Assembly (NCBI GenBank): GCA_003248315.1
Contig: QKWM01000004.1
Coordinates: forward strand, 5,515,001-5,579,000
Source: Streptomyces sp. SW4
GTDB lineage: Bacteria > Actinomycetota > Actinomycetes > Streptomycetales > Streptomycetaceae
Reading direction: 5' to 3'
DNA length: 64,000 nt
Below, one piece after another: positions 17,105-28,517 of this stretch. The notes under the pieces are model-generated. The model saw only the letters and a list, made by a program, of their open reading frames with translations. It was not told the DNA's origin and searched no databases. Numbering within the stretch: position 1 is the stretch's first letter; the number at the start of each line of letters is the position of its first letter. Position numbers and translations under genes: made by a program.

Positions 17105-19797
17105 TCACACCGGTCCGGCAGGGGCTGCTCCGTCCAGATCACCTTCCCCTGGCCGGTGTACCGGGTGCCCCACCGCTCGGTCAGCTGCGCCACGAGGAAC
17201 AGGCCGCGCCCGCCCTCGTCGGTGGTGGCCGCCTGCCGCAGATGCGGCGAGGTGCTGCTGGCGTCGGACACCTCGCACACGAGACCGCCCTCGCACAGCA
17301 GACGCACCCGGATCGGCTCCGACCCGTAGCGGATGGCGTTGGTCAGCAGCTCGCTCAGGATCAGCTCGGTGGTGAAGCCCATCTCCGCCAGGCCCCAGGC
17401 CTCCAGCCGCTGCGCGCACGCGGCACGGATCCGCGCCACGGCCTCGGGATCGGCCGGGACGTCCCACTCGGCGACCCGGGACGGGTCCAGCCGGTGCGTG
17501 CGGGCCACCATCAGCGCGATGTCGTCCCGGCGGCGGGGCGGCAGCAGCGCCTCGATCACGGCCCGGCAGGTCTCCTCCGGGGAGCGGTCGCCGTGGCCGG
17601 CCAGCGTGTCGCGCAGGATCCCGAGGCCGGTGTCGATGTCGCGGTCGCGGTGTTCGACGAGGCCGTCGGTGAACAGGGCGAGCAGGCTGCCCTCCGGAAG
17701 CTCGAGCACCGCGGTCTCGAACGGCAGGCCGCCCAGGCCCAGGGGAGGGGAGGCGGGGACGTCGGGGAACTCCACCGTGCCGTCGGGCCGGACCAGCGCG
17801 GGGGCGAGGTGCCCGGCCCGGGCCACGGTGCACCGGCCGGAGGCCGGGTCGTAGACGGCGTACAGGCAGGTGGCTCCCGTGATGCCCGCGCCGTCGTCGT
17901 CGCCGGCGTGGCCCTCGTCCCGGTCGATGCGCGTGACCAGTTCGTCGAGGTGCCACAGCAGTTCGTCGGGCGGCAGGTCCAGGTTGGAGAAGTTGTGCAC
18001 GGCGGTCCGCAGCCGGCCCATGGTGGCGGCGGCGTGCAGGCCGTGCCCCACGACGTCCCCGACGACCAGGGCGACGCGCAGGCCGGGCAGCGGGATGACG
18101 TCGAACCAGTCGCCGCCCACCCCGGCCTGCGCGGGCAGATAGCGGTAGGCGATGTCCACCGCGACCTGCTCGGGCAGCGCCCGCGGCAGCAGACTGCGCT
18201 GGAGCGTCACCGCCATGGTGTGCTCCCGGGTGAAGCGGCGGGCGTTGTCGATGGAGACGGCGGCGCGGGCGGCCAGTTCCTCGGCGAAGGACACGTCCTC
18301 CTCGTCGAACGCCTCCTGCCGCTCCCGGCGCCAGAAGTTGGCCATGCCCAGGACGACGCCGCGGGCCTGCAGCGGGGCGGCGATCAGCGAGTGGATGCCG
18401 TAGGCCAGGGCCTGCCGCGCCCCCTCGGGGTCCTGGGCGCGCCACGCGTGGGCCACGGAGAGGACCGGTTCGAGCACCGCCCGGCCGCTCGCGAGCGCCA
18501 TCGCCATGGGCGTGGTGGGATCGGTGAACCGGATCAGGTCCCCTTCGGCTGCAGCGGCGGATCCGGGCGGATGCCGCTCACCGCCGTACGCCGCATCTCG
18601 GTGTGCGCGCCCGTCGGTTCCTCCCGCGCAGCACCGGGTCCAGCAGTTCCACCGTGACGAAGTCCGCGAACCGGGGGACCGCGACCTCCGACAGCTCCTC
18701 GGCCGTGCGGGCCACGTCCAGGGTGGTGCCGATGCGCACACCGGCGTCGTAGAGCATCCTGAGGCGCTCCCTGGCCACTTCGGCCGTGCCGGACAGGGCG
18801 CGCAGCTCGGTGGTGTCCCGCAGCGTCACCGCCGAGCCCGCGGGCCCGCCGTAGGGGCCGTGGGGCGGGTGCTGACGGCCAGCAGACGGTCCCCGGCCAT
18901 GACGACCTCGTCGGTCACGGAGCGCCCCGAGGCGAGCAGCCCGGCGACCGCCGGCTCCATGCCGGCCTCGGTGACGTGGCGCCCTTCCGCGTCCGCCGGC
19001 AGTTCGAGCAGCCGGCGCGCCTCGTCGTTGGCCAGCATCAGCCGCCCGTCGCCGCCGATGATGAGCACGCCCTCCCGGACCGCGTGCAGGACGGCGTGGT
19101 GGTGCTCGTACATCCTGGTCATCTCGGCCGGCTCCAGGCCCCGGGTCTGGCGGCGCAGCCGCCTGCTCACCAGGGCGGAGCTGGCGGTGGCCAGGGCCAG
19201 CGCGACGGCCCCGGAGCCGAGGAACACGGGCAGCCGGTCGGCCACCGCCTCGCCCACGTTCGCGATCCGGAACCCGGCGCCGACCAGTCCGACGACGGCT
19301 CCGTCGGGTCCGGTGACCGGGACGACCGCCCGGGCGGCGTCGTTGGGCGGCCCGGTGAAGATGTCGGTGAACGACTCCCCGGCCGCGGCCCGTCCGACGT
19401 CCTCGGCGCGCTCGCCGATCAGCCCGGGATCGGTGTCGGCGATCCGGGTGCCGTCGGGTTCCATCACGCTGATGAAGTCCACCCCCGAGTTCCGGCCGGC
19501 CTGCCGCACGAAGGGCTGCAGCGCGCCCGTCGGGTCGCCGGACGCCAGCGCCCGTGCCGTGCCGGGCGCGTTCGCGAAGGACTCCGCCGCGGCGAGCGAC
19601 CTGTCCCGCGCGTCGCGTTCCCCGTCGTAGCGCGCCTGGAACGCCAGCGCGACGACCCCCGCGGCGATCAGCAGCACCGCCACCACGACCTGCAGCAGGA
19701 ACACCTGGCCGGCGACGGTGCGCGGCCCACCGAGGTAAGGGGACGGCCTCCCGGCCGGCGCCTCGGTCCGCGTCCCAGATGTCCGTCCATGGACCAT
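17105..19797 (-). CDS. Membrane sensor with PAS, GAF, SpoIIE (PP2C) phosphatase and anti-sigma-type ATPase domains
   Basis: This is a single protein of about 900 residues. Two membrane segments (about 30-52, FLLQVVVAVLLIAAGVVALA, and about 185-205) flank an extracytoplasmic CitA/DcuS-like sensor. A PAS domain (VREGVLIIGGDGRLMLANDE), a GAF domain (SLIAAPLQARGVVLGMANFW), a PP2C domain with metal ligands in GGDWFDVIPL and VVGDVVGHG, and a HATPase_c domain (ILSELLTNAIRYG) follow. Such proteins both dephosphorylate anti-sigma antagonists and bind partners like RsbW. Bases are lost near 18855, 18628 and 18545. As read the frame runs on to 16822 across the convergent gene; restoring one more base near 17120 ends it at 17105, beside the terminator. 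Confidence 0.82.
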
Positions 19798-20034
19798 TCC
19801 TAGCGCCGGGCGGCCGGGTCCGGAGGACGGCGTGCCGGGCCGCCCGGTCCTACGCCCCCAACGGTGGACGCGGACCCGCCGCGGCCCCGCGCGCCGCCGG
19901 CCACCCGGTCGGTCCCGTCGGGCCGGGCGGCCGGGACGCGGCCGGCACCGGAGACTGATGGCCGACGGCGGCGGCGAGGAGAGGCCTGGGTCCCACGGGC
20001 GAGTAGGCGGATCCGATCCGCCGCGCCCCGGGGC

Positions 20035-21239
<1,205 letters not shown>

Positions 21240-21277
21240 GAGGGTGTCCTTTCGGATCGTCGGACGAGAACGTCCGT

Positions 21278-21313
21278 GGGGCGTCCGGGGCGTCCGGGGC
21301 GTCCGGGGCGTCC
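21278..21313 (-). repeat. Four tandem 9-bp repeats in the leader of the COG0523 gene
   Basis: GGGGCGTCC occurs four times head to tail on the plus strand (GGACGCCCC on the coding strand of the GTPase gene), about 40-75 bases upstream of its ATG. The copies are identical. A role in expression is not evident. Confidence 0.85.
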
Positions 21314-21425
21314 ATGGGGTGTCGTGTCGTTGAGGGCGTCCGTGAGGCGGTGCCGGCAAGGGCGCCGGTGACGCCTCGCCGGGGCGTGGGGGAGCCGGGG
21401 GAGGGCGGGCCGGTGCGTCGTGGCG

Positions 21426-22165
21426 TCAGGCCGGCTGCCAGAGCGTGGCGAGTGCGGGCTCGGTGAGGACCTCGCAGGGCGCGCCCCGGCCGGCGAGGCG
21501 GCCGTCGCGCAGCAGGAGGCAGGCGTCCGCCGAGCGGGCGGCCGCGAGATCGTGGGTCGCCTGGACGACGGTCACCCCTTCGGCGACGAGCTCCGTCAGC
21601 AGCGCGCCGATCCTCTCCCGGGCCTGCGGATCGAGCCCCGTGGTCGGCTCGTCCAGGAGGAGCAGGTCGGACTCCTGGGCGAGGCCCTGGGCGATCAGGG
21701 CGCGCTGGCGCTGCCCGCCCGACAGCTCGCCCAGCTGACGCGAGGCGAGGTGGCCGATGCCGAGCCGGCCGAGGGCGCCGTCCACCGCCGTGTGGTCGCG
21801 CCGGGTCAGCCGGCGCCAGGGGCCGCGCGCCGACCAGCGTCCCATCTCCACGGTCTGCCGCACCGTCAGCGGCAGGGTGTCGCCGACGGCCCCGCGCTGG
21901 GGACGAAGGCCGGCCGGCCCCCGCGGTGCAGGAGTTCGCCCGCTGTCGGCCGGATCACACCGGCCAGCACGCCCAGCAGCGTGGACTTGCCGCTGCCGTT
22001 GGGCCCGACGAGCGCCGTGGCGGCCGACGCCGGTATCTCCGCCGTGAGTTGGTGGAGCACGGGCCTGCCCGGATAGCCGGCGCACAGACCGGTGAAGCGG
22101 ACACGGGCGACCCGTGCCGGTGGCGGGGCGGGCGGAGAAGCCGGTTTCTTGAACATGATTTTCAT
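21426..22165 (-). CDS. aztA: Zinc ABC transporter ATP-binding protein AztA
   Basis: This ABC ATPase of about 246 residues powers zinc import with the AztB permease and AztC binding protein. It has Walker A GPNGSGKST, the Q-loop region near FVPQRGAVGDTLPL, signature LSGGQRQR, Walker B LLLLDEPTTGLD and the H-switch VQATHDL. One base is lost near 21898, in the Q-loop segment. The start is ATG at 22165 (MKIMF) or the second ATG at 22156; both lie inside or at the edge of a Zur-type box, so transcription must be nearly leaderless. It is divergent from aztB. Confidence 0.88.
22150..22164. promoter_or_regulatory. Zur-type zinc uptake regulator box between aztA and aztB
   Basis: TGAACATGATTTTCA is a 15-bp palindrome of the form TGAANATNATNTTCA, matching the actinobacterial Zur consensus (TGAAAATGATTTTCA-like). 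It covers the aztA start codon and sits 18 bases before the aztB ATG, so one bound Zur dimer pair would silence both divergent transcripts when zinc is replete. The consensus is established; binding here is inference. Confidence 0.8.
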
Positions 22166-22181
22166 TGTAGTGTCACTCGGC

Positions 22182-23046
22182 ATGGAGTGGTTGACGGCCC
22201 CGTTCGAGGTGACGTTCGTGCAGCGGGCCCTGTGGGGCGGGTTGCTGGTGTCGGCGATCTGCGCGCTCGCCGGCACCTGGGTGGTGCTCAGAGGCATGGC
22301 CTTCCTCGGGGACGCCATGTCCCACGGGCTGCTGCCGGGCGTCGCGCTGGCCGCGCTGTTCGGCGGCAATCTGCTGGTGGGGGCGGTGCTGAGCGCGGCC
22401 GTGATGACGGCGGGCGTCACCGCGCTCGGGCGGGCGCCGAGGGTGTCCCAGGACACCGGCATCGGCCTGCTCTTCGTCGGCATGCTCTCGCTCGGCGTGA
22501 TCATCGTGTCGCGTTCGCGGTCGTTCGCGGTCGACCTGACCGGGTTCCTGTTCGGCGACGTCCTGGCCGTACGGGAGCATGACCTCGCCCTGCTCGGCGT
22601 GGCGCTGCTGGCGGCGCTGGTGGTCTCGGTCCTCGGGCACCGGGCCTTCCTGGCACTCGCCTTCGACCCCCGCAAGGCGCACACGCTCGGGCTGCGGCCG
22701 AGGCTCGCCCACGCCGTGCTGCTGGGACTGCTGGGCCTGGCCATCGTCGCCTCGTTCCACATCGTGGGGACGCTGCTCGTGCTCGGTCTGCTCATCGCGC
22801 CCCGGCGGCGGCGCTGCCCTGGGCGCGCAGCGTCCGCGGTGCCATGGCGCTCGCGGCACTGCTCGGCGGCGCCGCGACGTTCGGCGGGCTGCTGCTCTCC
22901 TGGCATCTGGGCACCGCCGCCGGCGCGACCGTCTCGGCCCTCGCGGTGAGCCTCTTCCTCCTCTCCACCTGGCGTCCGGCCTGCGGCACCGCCGTGCGCG
23001 CACCGCCTCCGCCCCCGTCCCTGCAAGCCGACCGAAGGAAATCTGA
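22182..23046 (+). CDS. aztB: Zinc ABC transporter permease AztB
   Basis: This is a ZnuB/AztB-type inner-membrane permease of about 288 residues with about 8-9 membrane segments. The start MEWLTAPFEVTFVQRALWGG, the loop GDAMSHGLLPGVALA (His in the translocation path) and the coupling segment FDPRKAHTLGLRPR are family hallmarks. One base is lost near 22803 (GLLIAP is followed by AAAALPWARSVRGAMALAAL). A second loss before 23040 is needed to reach the TGA at 23044-23046; otherwise the frame runs straight into the next gene. It is divergent from aztA across the Zur-type box and heads the operon aztB-aztD-like-aztC-aztD. Confidence 0.85.
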
Positions 23047-23056
23047 GGCGATCGTC

Positions 23057-24309
23057 TTGACCGTCCGAAGGAACGTCACCCCGTGGGCTCCGGCCGCCCT
23101 GGCGCTCACCGCTCTCCTCGCCGCCGGCTGCGCGGGGCAGCCCGGCGACGACAAGCCCCGGCAGACCGCCGGATCGCCGTCCGCCGGCATGCCGCACGGC
23201 CATGTGGAGGGAGCGGAGGAAGCCGCGGAGCAGCAGTCCCGCCTCCTCCTCAACGACCCCCGCAGCGGCGACGGCCGGGTGCTCGACCTCATCACCGGCG
23301 AGGTGCGCGCGACCACCCCGCGCCCCGGCACCCTCCGGCTCGACACGGACGGGCGGTTCGGGTACTTCCACACCGACCGGGGCACCCACGTGCTCGACAG
23401 CGGCACCTGGACGGTGGACCACGGGGACCACGTCCACTACTACCGGGCCGCCGTGCGCGACGTCGGCGACGTCCCCGCGGGCCGGGACGCGCAGGTGCGC
23501 AGCGACGCCGCGGTGACCGCGGTGACCGACGGCGAGGGCCGGGCCCGGCTCTACGACCGGCGCCGCTTCGAGCAGGGCGCCATCGGTCCCGCCCGCACCC
23601 TGCCCGGCACCTACACCGGCGCCGTCGTGCCCTACGCGGAGCACCTCGTCGCCCTGACCGGCGGCGACGGCGACGGCGACGGCGGAGCCGAGGTGACCGT
23701 GCTCGACCGCCGGGGCAACCGCGTCGCCGCGCCCGACGCGCGGTGCGAGCGGCCGCGGGGCGACGCCGTCACCCGCCGTGGCGTCGTGCTCGGCTGCGCC
23801 GACGGCGCCCTGCTGATACGGGAGAAGGACGGCGGGTTCCGCGCGGAGCGGATCCCCTACGGCGAGGACGTCCCGACGGGCAACGCGCCGGCGCGTTCCG
23901 GCACCGCCCGGGCAGCGACACCCTCACCGCACCCGCCGGCGCCGACGCCGTCTGGGTCCTGGACGTCACCGAGCGCACCTGGACCCGGGTGAGGACCGGG
24001 ACCGTCGTCGCCGCCAACACCGCCGGGGAGGGCTCCCCGCTGCTGGTGCTGGAGGCCGACGGCGCACTCCACGGCTACGACGTCGCCACCGGCGAGCGGA
24101 CCGCCCGCACCGAGCCGCTCCTGACCGGGAAGCGGCGGACCGGCCCCGGCGGCAGCACACCCCTGATCGAGGTCGACCGCAGCCGCGCCTACGTCAACGA
24201 CCCCGAGGGACGCCGCGTGCACGAGATCGACTACAACGACGGCCTGCGCCTCGCCCGCACCTTCGACCTGGACATCGAGCCGCACCTGATGGCGGAGACC
24301 GGCCGATGA
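23057..24309 (+). CDS. AztD-like beta-propeller lipoprotein (paralogue, upstream copy)
   Basis: This protein of about 417 residues has a lipoprotein signal (lipobox LLAAGC, Cys about residue 20), a His-containing N-terminal tail (GMPHGHVEG) and a repeated beta-strand pattern like the AztD zinc metallochaperone beta-propeller. Candidate metal ligands cluster in DHGDHVHYYRAAV. The closing block YVNDPEGRRVHEIDYND parallels YVSDPGKRTVHAIDLES of the downstream AztD. The likely start is TTG, 8 bases after GAGG. One base is lost near 23910. It overlaps aztC by ATGA, so the two are coupled. It is more divergent than the second copy and may be a specialised chaperone. Confidence 0.75.
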
Positions 24310-25375
24310 GGACGACCACGACACACCGGCGCACCAGCGCGGCCACGGGGCCGGCGCGCACGAGAGGGACGGCGACGCGCGGGAACGTGAGGGCGACGGC
24401 GGCACGCAAGCAGGCGAGGGTGGCCGCGGCACGGCTGCGCAGCCTGCTGATGGGCCTGCTCGCCCTGGTCACGGCCGTGGCGGCCGCCGGCTGTGCCACA
24501 CCGGACGACCGGCCCCGGATCGTGGTCACGACCAACATCCTGGGCGACGTCACCCGGCAGGTCGTCGGGACCAGGCCGACGTCACCGTCCTGATGAAGGC
24601 CGACGCCGACCCCCACTCCTTCGGGCTCTCCGCCGTCCAGGCCGCCGAACTGGAACGCGCCGACCTGGTGGTCTTCAACGGCCTGGGCCTGGAGGAGAAC
24701 GTACTGCGCCACGTCGACGCCGCCCGCCGGTCCGGCGTCCCCACCCTCGAGGTCGGCCGGGCCGTCGGTCCGCTCACCTTCCGCGGCGGCGCCGACGGCG
24801 GCCCCGAGGAGGAGGCCGGACAGCCCGACCCGCACTTCTGGACCGACCCCGACCGGATGCGCAGGGCGACCGGACTCATCGCCGACCGGATCGTCGAGCA
24901 CGTCGACGCCGTGGACGAGTCGGCGATACGCGCCAACGCCGCCCGCTACGACCGGGAACTGGCGGACCTCACCACCTGGATGGAGAAGTCCTTCGACCGC
25001 ATACCCGAGGACCGCAAGGCCCTGGTGACCAACCACCACGTCTTCGGCTACCTCGCCGACCGCTTCGGCTTCCGCGTGATCGGCGCGGTCGTCCCGAGCG
25101 GCACCACCCTCGCCTCGCCCAGCTCCTCCGACCTGCGCTCCCTCACCCGGGCCATGCGGGAGGCCGGCGTGCGCACCGTGTTCGCCGACTCCTCCCAGCC
25201 GACCCGGCTGGCCGAGGTGCTCCGCACCGAACTCGGCGGCCGCGTCGAGGTCGTCGAGCTGTACTCGGAGTCGCTCACCGCGAAGGGCGGGGGCGCCGAC
25301 ACCTACCTGCGGATGATGCGCGCCAACACCACCGCCATGACCGACGGTCTGGTCCCGGACAGCCCCGGCGACTGA
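24306..25375 (+). CDS. aztC: Zinc ABC transporter substrate-binding lipoprotein AztC
   Basis: This is a cluster A-I solute-binding lipoprotein of about 356 residues. After a lipobox (VAAAGC) the zinc ligands are visible: His in DADPHSFGLSAVQ, His in PDPHFWTDPDRM, His in LVTNHHVFGYLADRFGF, and Asp in TVFADSSQPTRLAEVL, the three-His-plus-Asp set of AztC/ZnuA. The His-rich loop of ZnuA is absent, as in AztC, which receives zinc from AztD. ATG overlaps the stop of the AztD-like gene. The first 45 residues are Arg/Thr rich, so an internal start at the ATG before GLLALVTAVAAAG is possible. One base is lost near 24573. Confidence 0.88.
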
Positions 25376-25467
25376 CCCCCGACCCCCAGGACGCCGGCCG
25401 ACCGGGCCGACGCCGTCCCGTCCCGCACACACCGCCGCCACCGCGCGGCGCGGAAAGGAAGACACCG

Positions 25468-26670
25468 GTGAACACGTCGATACGCAGGAGGACCCTCACG
25501 GGCACGGCACTCGCCCTCGCGACGGCCGCGGTGCTGACCGCCTGCGGCGGGGAGGACTCCCGCCCGGCCGGCGCCGAGGCCGAGGACACGGCGAACGCCA
25601 AGGCCGCCTCCGCCGTCCGGGACCCCCTGGTGGCCACCTTCGACGGGGGCCTGTACCTCCTGGACGGCAGGACGCTGGACCTGGCCGGCACGATCGAGCT
25701 GCCCGGCTTCAACCGCGTCAACCCCGCCGGGGACGACGACCACGTCATCGTCTCCACCGACGCCGGCTTCCGCGTCCTGAACGCCACCGAACAGAAGCTC
25801 ACCGGCATCCGGTACGACGGCGCCGAGCCCGGCCACGTCGTCCGGCACGCGGGCCGGACCACCCTCTTCACCGACGGCACCGGCGAGGTCAACGTCTTCG
25901 ACCCCGCCGATCTGAGCACCGGCGAAAAGCCCGAGGGGCGCACCTACACCTCCGCCGAACCCCACCACGGCGTCGCCATCGAGCTGAGCAACGGTCACCT
26001 CCTGAGCACCCTCGGCACGGAGGAGAAGCGCACCGGCGCCCTCGTCCTCGACCGGCACGGCAAGGAGCTGCGGCGCAGCGAGAACTGCCCCGGTGTCCAC
26101 GGAGAGGCCGCAGCCCAGGGCGAAGCCGTCGCCGTCGGCTGCGAGGACGGCGTCCTGATCTACAAGGACGGGCGGTTCACCAAGGTCCAGGCCCCCGACG
26201 ACTACGGGCGCATCGGCAACCAGGCCGGCAGCGACAAGTCCCCGGTTCTGCTCGGCGACTACAAGACCGACCCGGACGCGGAGCTGGAACGGCCCACCCG
26301 CATCTCCCTGATCGACACCCGGACCGCGAAGCTGCGCCTGGTCGACCTGGGCACGAGCTACTCCTTCCGCTCGCTGGGCCGCGGACCGCACGGCGAGGCG
26401 CTCGTCCTCGGCACCGACGGCGCCCTCCACGTCATCGACCCGGAGACCGGCGAGGCCGAGAAGGAGATCCCCGCCGTCGGCGCGTGGCAGGAACCGCTGG
26501 ACTGGCAGCAGCCCCGCCCGACCCTGTTCGTCCGCGACCACACGGCCTACGTCTCCGACCCGGGCAAGCGCACCGTGCACGCCATCGACCTGGAGTCCGG
26601 CAGGAAGACCGCATCCGTGACGCTGCCCAAGAGCACCAACGAACTCTCCGGCACCGTCGCCGGCCACTGA
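25468..26670 (+). CDS. aztD: Zinc metallochaperone AztD
   Basis: This intact 400-residue lipoprotein (lipobox LTACGG, Cys about 28) is a beta-propeller of the AztD family, which binds zinc outside the membrane and hands it to AztC. Typical blocks include LLDGRTLDLAGTIELPGF, VSTDAGFRVLN, HAGRTTLFTDGTGEVNVFD and the metal-site segment AEPHHGVAIEL. The GTG start is 7 bases after GGAAAGGAAG. It is the last gene of the zinc operon, with a strong hairpin 16 bases downstream. Having two AztD-type genes around one aztC is unusual. Confidence 0.88.
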   Translation: MNTSIRRRTLTGTALALATAAVLTACGGEDSRPAGAEAEDTANAKAASAVRDPLVATFDGGLYLLDGRTLDLAGTIELPGFNRVNPAGDDDHVIVSTDAGFRVLNATEQKLTGIRYDGAEPGHVVRHAGRTTLFTDGTGEVNVFDPADLSTGEKPEGRTYTSAEPHHGVAIELSNGHLLSTLGTEEKRTGALVLDRHGKELRRSENCPGVHGEAAAQGEAVAVGCEDGVLIYKDGRFTKVQAPDDYGRIGNQAGSDKSPVLLGDYKTDPDAELERPTRISLIDTRTAKLRLVDLGTSYSFRSLGRGPHGEALVLGTDGALHVIDPETGEAEKEIPAVGAWQEPLDWQQPRPTLFVRDHTAYVSDPGKRTVHAIDLESGRKTASVTLPKSTNELSGTVAGH

Positions 26671-26685
26671 CCGCGGCCCGCGATC

Positions 26686-26721
26686 CCCGGCCGGCGGCGC
26701 CGCGGGGCGCCGCCGGCCGGG
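26686..26721. terminator. Hairpin terminator between aztD and the symporter gene
   Basis: A 16-bp perfect stem (CCCGGCCGGCGGCGCC pairing with GGCGCCGCCGGCCGGG) around a 4-base loop lies just after the aztD stop and just before the end of the convergent symporter gene, so it can serve both transcripts. Confidence 0.75.
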
Positions 26722-26728
26722 CGGGCCG

Positions 26729-28325
26729 TCAGAACGCCGCCGGAATGCCGTAGAACACCAGCAGCACCAGCCCGGCCGCGGCGAAGGCGGCGGTCGTGCC
26801 GGTGGCGGCCCACGCGGTCCCCCGCAGCTTGCGCGGGTGCCGGTCCGCGGCCGGGGTGACCAGCACGCTCGCCCGGAACTCCCGGGCGGCGGGCGTCGGC
26901 TGCGTGCCCCGGTCGGCGATCCAGGTCGCCGCGACGCTGAGCGCGAGCCCGATGAACACCGGGTCCGCCCACACCGGAAGCTCCACCCCGGCGACGTCCG
27001 TGAGCAGCGACGCCACCGTGACGCCGGCGAACCCAGCCACCATCCCGGCGATGGCCCCGCGCGGGCCGAGCCGGTCGCTGCGGACGCTCCAGAACGCGAG
27101 CGGCCCCCAGGCGGCGGCGAACAGCGTGGCCGCGAAGTAGCCGATCTCCAGCACGGCCGGCGGTGTGAGCAGGGTGACGAGCAGGACCACCACGCCGGTG
27201 CCGAGCATCATCAGGCGTGAGCGGCGCAGCGCCCGCTCCTCCGGTTCCGCGTGCTGCGCGCCGCGCGGCAGCACGTCGTAGGCGGCGCTGAAGCCGATCA
27301 GCGACAGGAACGACGCGGCCGAGGAGAGGCCCGCGGCCACGATCCCGGTGATCACCACCACTCCGAGCACCGGCGGCAGCACATGCTGGGCCGCCCAGAT
27401 GAACGCCACCTCCGACGGGTCGACGGCCGGGTTGAACAGGTTGATGGCGTAGGCGCCGAACATCAGGAAGAGGTACAGCACGGCGACGGTGCCCATGGCG
27501 ATGAAGGCGCTGCGCAGCGAGACGTGTTCGTCCCGCGCCATCAGATAGCGCGAGGACTGCCAGGGCTGACCGCCACCACGGCCATCCAGGCCAGACCGGT
27601 CGCGATCGCCCAGGTGAGCACCTGTCCGGGGCTGCCCAGGTACGCGGCCTCACCGGTGACCCCGTGCCAGCTCAGGCCGTCCGGCTTGCCCGGCAGCGCC
27701 CGGAGCTGCTCCAGCGCCTGCGCCGGGCCGCCGGCCCGGAAGACGATCCAGGACATCCCCGCCACGCCCGCGACCATGAACACGAAGAACATGATCGTGT
27801 CGTTGACGAGGATGCCCTTGGAACCCGACAGGAACGTGAACGCCGTGTAGGCGAGCCACACGACGATCACCGACACCCAGGTGGCCCAGCCCATGAGCTG
27901 GGCCAGGACCAGGGCGAGGCCCTGGGTCACGGCGACGAGGTAGAAGCCGATCCCGACGACCACCATCACCCCGGCCACCGACTGGACCGCGCGGGAGTCG
28001 AACCGCCGGCCGAAGTACTCGGGCACGGTCAGCGCCCGCGAGCGGCGCAGGTAGCGGCCGAAGCCCAGCACGCCCACGACGTACCCGCAGACGTTGAGGA
28101 GCGTCACGATCAGCATCACGACGGGGAAGCCGTCGTAGGCGAAGCCGACCTCGCCATGAAGGACACCGTGGACAGGAAGGACGCCACCAGGGTGCCGGCC
28201 ACCAGCAGGGTGGGCGCGTTGCGCCCGGCCACGTAGTAGTCGGAGCGGTTCTTGACGCGCCGTCCGACGACGACACCGACGACGAGGTAGAGCGCGAAGC
28301 TTCCGAGGACTCCGGCGACGAACAT
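26729..28325 (-). CDS. Sodium:solute symporter family transporter
   Basis: This SSS-family transporter of about 532 residues has some 13 membrane segments. It opens with MFVAGVLGSFALYLVVGVVVG and RRVKNRSDYYVAGRN, the classical SSS start, and includes LTVPEYFGRRFDSRAVQS and GLSSAASFLSLIGFSAAYDV, where the Ser/Ala-rich segment contributes to the sodium site. Bases are lost near 28155 and 27560. The ATG overlaps the stop of a 37-residue accessory gene (TGATG). The substrate is unknown; monocarboxylates, proline and betaines are typical for the family. It is probably cotranscribed with the flavin oxidoreductase upstream. Confidence 0.85.
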
Positions 28326-28438
28326 CACCGCTCGCCCTCCTCGGGGGCGGCGTAGTCGCGGCGCACGGCTCTCCAGGCCAGAGCGATGACCACGAGCGGC
28401 ACCAGGCCGTAGCAGAGGGCGAGGGCAAAGGATCCCAT
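28325..28438 (-). CDS. Symporter small accessory protein (37 residues)
   Basis: A 37-residue protein starts MGSFALALCYGLVPLVVIAL, forms one membrane helix and ends with the charged tail DYAAPEEGER. Small one-helix proteins of this size and position accompany SSS transporters in many actinobacteria and are presumed to assist the carrier. The stop overlaps the symporter start in TGATG, so the two are translationally coupled. GAGAAACCG precedes the ATG. Confidence 0.75.
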   Translation of the reverse strand: MGSFALALCYGLVPLVVIALAWRAVRRDYAAPEEGER

Positions 28439-28517
28439 GAGCGGTTTCTCCCGTTCGACAGGGTCGGGGACAGGGGGAGAGGGGGTGGGGCAGCGGATGG
28501 CGGGGGAGGGACGGGCG

